Assembly: GCA_003456155.1 (NCBI GenBank) | Contig: DMPC01000171.1 | Coordinates: 1 to 10,627, forward strand | From: Actinomycetota bacterium | GTDB lineage: Bacteria > Actinomycetota > Actinomycetes > S36-B12 | Length of the DNA stretch: 10,627 nt | Direction: 5' to 3' | Part shown: in pieces, positions 6,434 through 10,627 of the stretch | How positions within the stretch are numbered: the first letter of the stretch is position 1 | How the letters are laid out: every line of letters begins with the position of its first letter | The notes under the pieces: model-generated | The model's database searches: none | Told to the model about the DNA's origin: nothing | The model's input: the letters and a program-made list of their open reading frames with translations, nothing else | Position numbers and translations under genes: made by a program

Positions 6434-7111
6434 CTACTCGGGCTCGAAGAAGTCGAGGCGCTCGAGCACCTCGATGGCATGTCGTGCGCTTGCGGTGATG
6501 TGCTGCTCCATGGCGCGCTGCGCCGCGAGGGTGTCCCGGCGACGGAAGGCGTCCACGATGTCGCGGTGCTGCCGGTTGGCCTCATCGAGCCATTCAGCGG
6601 GGAAGTCGGTGTAGGGCATCGGCAGCGAGCGGGAGAGCAGCCCGAGGACGCTCGTCATCCGCGGGCTGTCGGCCGCCATGTTGATCATCCGGTGGAACTC
6701 GTGATTCAGGGCCTGCTGCTCGTCGAGGTTCTCCGCATCCGACATGCGGTCGTGCAGCGCGACCAGCTTCACGAGCCCCTCCTCGTCAAGGCGTGCCACG
6801 GCACGCGCCGCTGCGAGCCCGGCCACCTGCCCGAAGATCTGGTAGTGATCCGCAATGTCATCCCGATCGATGCGAGCGACGTACGAGCCCTTGCGGGGGA
6901 TGGTGTGGACCAGCCCCTCACGGTCCAGGGAGATGAGAGCCTCGCGCACGGGCAGGCGGCTGACGCCGAGCTCCTCCGCGATGGCGTCCTGGTCGATGCG
7001 CTCGCCGGACCTCAGGCGTCCGGCCAGGATCGCGGAGCGGATGTGCGTGGCTACCTCGTCGGCCAGATTGGTGCGCCGGCGAGGTCGGAGCTCTGCCACC
7101 TCGGCGGTCAC
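6434..7111 (-). CDS. GntR-family transcriptional regulator, FCD (FadR) subfamily
   Basis: The 225-residue product has an N-terminal winged helix (about 15-80) with the GntR recognition signature GVSRLPVREALISLDREGLV (49-68). A helical C-terminal FCD ligand-binding domain follows (about 86-215). FCD domains usually bind a metal through D-x3-H, H and H. Here Asn136-x3-His140, His182 and His204 fit, with 21 residues between the last two, but Asn replaces the usual first Asp. Many such proteins are repressors released by an organic acid or acyl-CoA of the pathway they control. The GTG start overlaps the stop of the upstream aldehyde dehydrogenase gene (GTGA), so translation is probably coupled. 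Its place between two aldehyde dehydrogenase genes suggests autoregulation of this operon, and perhaps of the divergent acyl-CoA dehydrogenase gene. Confidence 0.93.
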   Translation of the reverse strand: MTAEVAELRPRRRTNLADEVATHIRSAILAGRLRSGERIDQDAIAEELGVSRLPVREALISLDREGLVHTIPRKGSYVARIDRDDIADHYQIFGQVAGLAAARAVARLDEEGLVKLVALHDRMSDAENLDEQQALNHEFHRMINMAADSPRMTSVLGLLSRSLPMPYTDFPAEWLDEANRQHRDIVDAFRRRDTLAAQRAMEQHITASARHAIEVLERLDFFEPE

Positions 7112-8592
7112 GAGAGCTCGATCCAGGTGGTCTTCAGGTCGGTGAACTTGTCCATGGCGTGCAGGGACTTGTCACTGCCGAAGCCGGACTGCTTGACGCC
7201 ACCGAACGGCACCGTGAGGTCGCCCTCCTCATAGCAGTTGACCCACACCGTGCCCATCTTCAGGCCCTTCGACACCCGCCGGGCACGACTCAGGTCGTTC
7301 GTCCAGACCGCGGACGCAAGGCCGTAGTTCGTCGCGTTCCCGATGGCGACGGCCTCCTCGTCGGACGTGAAGGTCAGGACCGACAGGACCGGCCCGAACA
7401 CCTCGCGCTGAGCGAGCAGGGAATCGGGCTCCAAGCCGTCCACCACCGTGGGCGGGTAGTACGAGCCACCCGTCTCGACGAGGACCGGCTCCCCACCCAT
7501 GAGCAGGCGACCACCCGCGTCCAGTCCGTCGCGAACGATCCCGTGGATGGTCTCGAGCTGCCGGGCGCTGGCGATGGCTCCGATCGGCGCGGAATGGTCG
7601 AGGGGGTCAGCGGGCTGCATGGCGGCCATGGCGTCGAGGACCTTGGCCAGCACCTCGTCCTTGACGGACTCGTGGACGACCAGACGCGAGCCAGCGGAGC
7701 ACATCTGACCCGCGTTGTAGGTGACGGCCCAGGCCGAGGCTGCGGCGGCGGCATCGAGGTCGGCGTCAGGGAAGACGACGTTGGCGCCCTTGCCGCCGAG
7801 TTCGAGGTAGGGCCGCTTCATGTTCGACTGCGCTGCCGCCGTCATGATCGCGCGACCGGTCGCCGTGGATCCGGTGAAGGTCACGATGTCGACGTCCATG
7901 TGGCTGGCCAGTGCCGCCCCCGTCGTGGCCCCCAAACCATTCACGACGTTGAGTACGCCATCGGGAAGTCCGGCCTCCAGGCCGAGCTGCGCGACGTAGA
8001 GCGCCGTGAGCGGTGACATCTCGGAGGGCTTGAGGACCATCGAGCAGCCGACGGCGAGGGCCGGCGCGATCTTCCAGGTCTCGAGGGTGAGCGGGAAGTT
8101 CCAGGGAGTGATGGCCGCCACGACTCCGGCGGGCTCGCGCTCGATCATGGCCCAGGAGGAGTCGCCCACCTTGGGGATCTCGTCGAGGACCTTGTCGATG
8201 GCCTCGCCGAACCAGCGCAGCGTGCGATGGCACGCCCGGACGTCGACGGCCTTGGCCTCGCGGGCCGGCTTGCCCATCTCGAGAGTGGTGAGGACGGCCA
8301 ACTGCTCCGCGTGGTCGTTGACCAGGTGTGCCCAGCGCACCAGGACGTCCTTGCGGTCCATCGGCGACATCCCGGCCCAACGTCGGTCCTCGAAGGAGGC
8401 GCGTGCGGCCGCGACGGCCCGGTCGATCGCTGCGGCATCCCCGAAGGCGACATCGGTGACGACCCGACCGTCGATCGGGCTGATCACCTCGTGCCGGGAG
8501 GGTCCGGCCTCCCACTTCCCGTCGATGAGCAGACCGGTCGGGTACTGCACGGAGGCGGCCAGGGTGCGCCAGTCCGGGGTCATGGTGGTCAT
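7108..8592 (-). CDS. Aldehyde dehydrogenase, PuuC-like
   Basis: The 494-residue product is a complete NAD(P)-dependent aldehyde dehydrogenase. Catalytic residues are Asn165 (ITPWNFP), Lys188 (LKPSE), Glu264 (LELGGK), nucleophile Cys298 (GQMCSAG) and Glu397 (EVFGPV); FTGST (239-243) is the NAD-binding turn. From memory it resembles E. coli PuuC (gamma-glutamyl-gamma-aminobutyraldehyde dehydrogenase) closely, notably SNMKRPYLELGGK, the GDLTVPFGG-KQSG stretch and the DKSLHAMDKFTDLKTTWI tail. This favours an amino- or omega-functionalised aldehyde but does not prove it, because PuuC-like enzymes are broad. ATG at 8592 has AGGAG six bases upstream. It is the first gene of a three-gene minus-strand operon and its stop overlaps the regulator's GTG. 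Confidence 0.92.
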   Translation of the reverse strand: MTTMTPDWRTLAASVQYPTGLLIDGKWEAGPSRHEVISPIDGRVVTDVAFGDAAAIDRAVAAARASFEDRRWAGMSPMDRKDVLVRWAHLVNDHAEQLAVLTTLEMGKPAREAKAVDVRACHRTLRWFGEAIDKVLDEIPKVGDSSWAMIEREPAGVVAAITPWNFPLTLETWKIAPALAVGCSMVLKPSEMSPLTALYVAQLGLEAGLPDGVLNVVNGLGATTGAALASHMDVDIVTFTGSTATGRAIMTAAAQSNMKRPYLELGGKGANVVFPDADLDAAAAASAWAVTYNAGQMCSAGSRLVVHESVKDEVLAKVLDAMAAMQPADPLDHSAPIGAIASARQLETIHGIVRDGLDAGGRLLMGGEPVLVETGGSYYPPTVVDGLEPDSLLAQREVFGPVLSVLTFTSDEEAVAIGNATNYGLASAVWTNDLSRARRVSKGLKMGTVWVNCYEEGDLTVPFGGVKQSGFGSDKSLHAMDKFTDLKTTWIELS

Positions 8593-8636
8593 GCAACTCT
8601 CCTGCGGATTGATTTGATAAATGATACAAATACTGG
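8593..8636. promoter_or_regulatory. AT-rich divergent promoter/operator region
   Basis: These 44 bp separate the PuuC-like gene (minus) from the acyl-CoA dehydrogenase gene (plus). Positions 8608-8633 are strikingly AT-rich for this genome. The segment contains TTTG-N10-CAAA (8613-8630) and the near-repeated words TTGAT, TTGAT and TGAT, candidates for the operator of the neighbouring GntR protein. On the minus strand TATCAT (8620-8625) is a reasonable -10 box, and AGGAG (8599-8603) is the ribosome site for 8592. On the plus strand TACAAA (8625-8630), six bases before the GTG start, is only a partial -10 match. No ribosome site precedes that GTG, so the acyl-CoA dehydrogenase mRNA may be leaderless. 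Confidence 0.45.
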
Positions 8637-9791
8637 GTGGACCTGATCCAGAGTTCTGAGCATGACGACCTGCGCGCCGGTGTTCGCGAGGTGGTCGAGC
8701 GCTTCGACGGCGCGTACTGGCGCTCCCTCGAGCCGGACCGCTACCCCGAGGAGTTCGTCGCGGCCCTCACCGAGGCCGGCTTCCTCGGTGCGCTCGTGCC
8801 CGAGGAGTACGGCGGTGGCGGTGCAAGCATCACCGAAGCCTCCGTGATCCTCGAGGAGATCTCTGCCTCGGGCGGGAACCCGAGTGCCTGCCACGCGCAG
8901 ATGTACATCATGGGAACCCTGCTGCGACACGGGAGCGAAGAGCAGAAGCAGCGCTATCTCCCCGCGATCGCCGACGGCAGCCTGCGACTGCAGGCCTTCG
9001 GCGTCACCGAGCCCGGGGCCGGGTCCGAGACCACGCGGATCCGCACACGAGCCGAGCGCGTACCGGAAGGCTGGCGCATCAACGGCCAGAAGATCTGGAC
9101 GTCCCGGGCGCTGTACTCCGACCTGATGATCCTGCTGGCGCGCACGACTCCTTACGACGAGGTGGAGAAGAAGACCGACGGCCTGTCCGTCTTCATCTTC
9201 GACATGCGCGACCTGGCCGGTCTGACCATCAAGCCCATCGCGACGATGATGAACCACAACACCACCGAGGTGTTCTTCGACGACGTGATCATCCCGGCCG
9301 ACTCGCTGATCGGGGAGGAGGGTCGGGGATTCCGCTACATCCTCGATGGCATGAACGCCGAGCGGATCCTGATCGCAGCCGAGTGCATCGGTGACGGCCG
9401 TTTCGTCCTCGACCGTGCCATCTCCTACACCAATGAGCGTGAGGTGTTCGGACGGCCGATCGGGGCCAACCAGGGGGTGCAGTTCCCGCTCGCCCGCGCA
9501 TACGCGCAACTCAGCGCGGCGAACCTGGTGAGGTTCGAGGCAGCGCGGAAGTTCGATGCCGGTGAGAAGTGCGCGACCGAGGCCAACATGGCGAAGTTCC
9601 TTGCCTCGGAAGCCTCCTGGGCGGCGGCGAACGCGGCGCTCGACGCCCACGGTGGATTCGGCTTCGCGGTGGAGTACGACATCGAGCGGAAGTTCCGCGA
9701 GACACGGCTCTACCAGGTCGCACCGATCAACAACAACCTCGTCCTCGCCTACCTCGGTCAGCACGTCCTCGGCCTTCCCAAGTCCTACTGA
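8637..9791 (+). CDS. Acyl-CoA dehydrogenase family protein with a non-canonical catalytic site
   Basis: The 384-residue flavoprotein has the usual acyl-CoA dehydrogenase length and three-domain order: N-terminal helices (about 5-115), a beta domain with the FAD signature AFGVTEPGAGSETT (120-133) and NGQKIWTSRA, and a C-terminal helical bundle (about 225-380). It would oxidise an acyl-CoA to a 2-enoyl-CoA, passing electrons to ETF. The usual C-terminal catalytic glutamate (YEGT in medium-chain and glutaryl-CoA enzymes) is absent: the site reads LYQVAPINNN (358-367). Glu242 in MNAERILIAAE sits where isovaleryl-CoA and long-chain enzymes carry their catalytic glutamate, so it is the probable base. 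The GTG start at 8637 fits the family N-terminus, though no ribosome site is seen. It diverges from the aldehyde dehydrogenase operon. The substrate is unknown; branched or unusual acyl-CoA is an inference. Confidence 0.92.
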   Translation: MDLIQSSEHDDLRAGVREVVERFDGAYWRSLEPDRYPEEFVAALTEAGFLGALVPEEYGGGGASITEASVILEEISASGGNPSACHAQMYIMGTLLRHGSEEQKQRYLPAIADGSLRLQAFGVTEPGAGSETTRIRTRAERVPEGWRINGQKIWTSRALYSDLMILLARTTPYDEVEKKTDGLSVFIFDMRDLAGLTIKPIATMMNHNTTEVFFDDVIIPADSLIGEEGRGFRYILDGMNAERILIAAECIGDGRFVLDRAISYTNEREVFGRPIGANQGVQFPLARAYAQLSAANLVRFEAARKFDAGEKCATEANMAKFLASEASWAAANAALDAHGGFGFAVEYDIERKFRETRLYQVAPINNNLVLAYLGQHVLGLPKSY

Positions 9792-10627
9792 CCCGCCGCA
9801 CGATCACGCAGCAACTGCAGGAGAGCCGCCTCGTGCTCATTGAGCGCAGGAACCGGGCCCTCGGCAGGTGTCCAGCCGGAGATGTCGAACGGCGACCGCA
9901 GCAGCTCGACGGGGCCGCTGGGCGTGCTCACCTCCACGAAGCGCTCACGGGTGCGGAGCTGCTCGTGAGACCACACACCGGCGAGATCATTGACCTGGGC
10001 GTTGGCAGTGCGTCCCTTCGCCAGACCCTCGCGCGCGTCATCGGCGGACAGTGAGGCCAGTCGCTGGCGGATGAGCGCCTCGAGCTCGTCGACGTTCGCG
10101 ATCCGTTGGGCGTTGGTGGCGAATCGGGGATCAGTGCCTAGCCGCGGCTCACCCATGAGGTGCTCCGCCATGCTCTGCCATTCTCCATCGCTCTGGACGG
10201 CGATGAGGACCGTGCTCCCATCGGTCAGGGCGAACGTGCCGTACGGGGCGATGGCATGGTGACGCCTGCCCGCCCTCTCGGGCTGACCGGCCCCATAGAC
10301 CGCGTTGTACAGGGGCGCGGACATCCACTCGGCGAGGGAGTCGAGCATCGACACGTGTATCGCCGCACCCTCGCCCGTGCGCTCCCGACGGGTCAGGGCA
10401 GCGAGGATCGCGGTGAGCGCATACATGCCCGCGCAGATGTCGGCCACGGAGAACCCGACCTTGCTCATCTCCCCGGTGCCCGTCACGGAGAAGACACCGG
10501 CCTCCGCCTGGATGGCGAGGTCGTAGGCCTTGTCATCCGTGCGCGGGCCGCCGAGCCCGTAGCCGGAGATCTCCGCGGCGATCAGCGAGGAGTGCTGTTC
10601 GTGGAGAGTGGCCGCATCGACGCCGAG
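9785..10627 (-). CDS. CaiB/BaiF family III CoA-transferase (N-terminus cut by window edge)
   Basis: The frame is open from the right edge to the TAG at 9785-9787, giving 280 C-terminal residues of a family that usually runs near 400, so roughly 110-120 residues are missing. Visible hallmarks are EISGYGLGGPRTDDKAYDLA (19-38 of the fragment), IQAEAGVFSVTG (39-50) and KVGFSVADICAGMYALTAIL (56-75). Asp63 in the last motif aligns with the aspartate that carries the acyl and CoA intermediates (Asp169 of formyl-CoA transferase). The following ILAAL-R-RTGEGAAIHVSMLDS stretch is also typical. Family III enzymes move CoA between carboxylic acids; donor and acceptor are unknown here. Its 3' end overlaps the convergent acyl-CoA dehydrogenase gene by 7 bp. 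A neighbouring dehydrogenase suggests it activates the acid that becomes that enzyme's substrate. Confidence 0.93.
   Translation of the reverse strand, partial: LGVDAATLHEQHSSLIAAEISGYGLGGPRTDDKAYDLAIQAEAGVFSVTGTGEMSKVGFSVADICAGMYALTAILAALTRRERTGEGAAIHVSMLDSLAEWMSAPLYNAVYGAGQPERAGRRHHAIAPYGTFALTDGSTVLIAVQSDGEWQSMAEHLMGEPRLGTDPRFATNAQRIANVDELEALIRQRLASLSADDAREGLAKGRTANAQVNDLAGVWSHEQLRTRERFVEVSTPSGPVELLRSPFDISGWTPAEGPVPALNEHEAALLQLLRDRAAGQ

Noticed and set aside
8589..9764. 391-codon open frame on the minus strand, antisense to the acyl-CoA dehydrogenase gene
   Set aside because: Its translation is low-complexity, rich in Arg, Asp, Gly and Val, with no recognisable domain, while the plus strand encodes a complete enzyme. 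Long antisense frames are expected in GC-rich coding DNA.

Overview
The window is GC-rich (roughly two thirds G+C by eye), densely packed, and uses GTG as well as ATG starts. A divergent glgC/glgA pair with a GT4-type GlgA, Tat-exported and FCD-GntR proteins, and two or three candidate leaderless starts all point to an actinobacterium (Actinomycetota). The order cannot be fixed from this sequence; Micrococcales-like is only an impression. I see no phage, transposase, CRISPR, rRNA or tRNA.

Layout from left to right. (1) Positions 1-1217, minus: a Tat-exported FAD-linked oxidase of the berberine-bridge-enzyme type, cut by the left window edge before its BBE domain. (2) Positions 1218-1513: a non-coding gap with several small stem-loops and a perfect 3 x 20 bp tandem repeat lying 17 bp past the glgC stop codon. 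(3) Positions 1514-2737, minus: glgC. A 68 bp divergent promoter region follows, then glgA on plus (2806-3963), which overlaps an EamA/DMT transporter (3960-4922) by ATGA. (4) Positions 4939-8592, minus: a tight three-gene operon, PuuC-like aldehyde dehydrogenase, then an FCD-type GntR regulator, then a DhaS-like aldehyde dehydrogenase. (5) Diverging from it across a 44 bp AT-rich gap is an acyl-CoA dehydrogenase (8637-9791, plus). Its 3' end overlaps by 7 bp a convergent CaiB/BaiF family III CoA-transferase (9785 to the right edge, minus), which is cut at its N-terminus.

How the genes may work together. GlgC makes ADP-glucose, and GlgA (or GlgM) uses it for alpha-glucan or maltose-1-phosphate synthesis; the shared intergenic region should coordinate the two. 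The right half reads as a catabolic module: aldehyde to carboxylate (two aldehyde dehydrogenases), carboxylate to CoA thioester (CoA-transferase), then alpha,beta-dehydrogenation (acyl-CoA dehydrogenase), probably under the embedded GntR repressor. The substrate is not determined by the sequence. The most interesting points are the substrate-unknown aldehyde/acyl-CoA module, the acyl-CoA dehydrogenase that lacks the usual C-terminal catalytic glutamate, the mirrored promoter-like elements between glgC and glgA, and the 20 bp tandem repeat after glgC.
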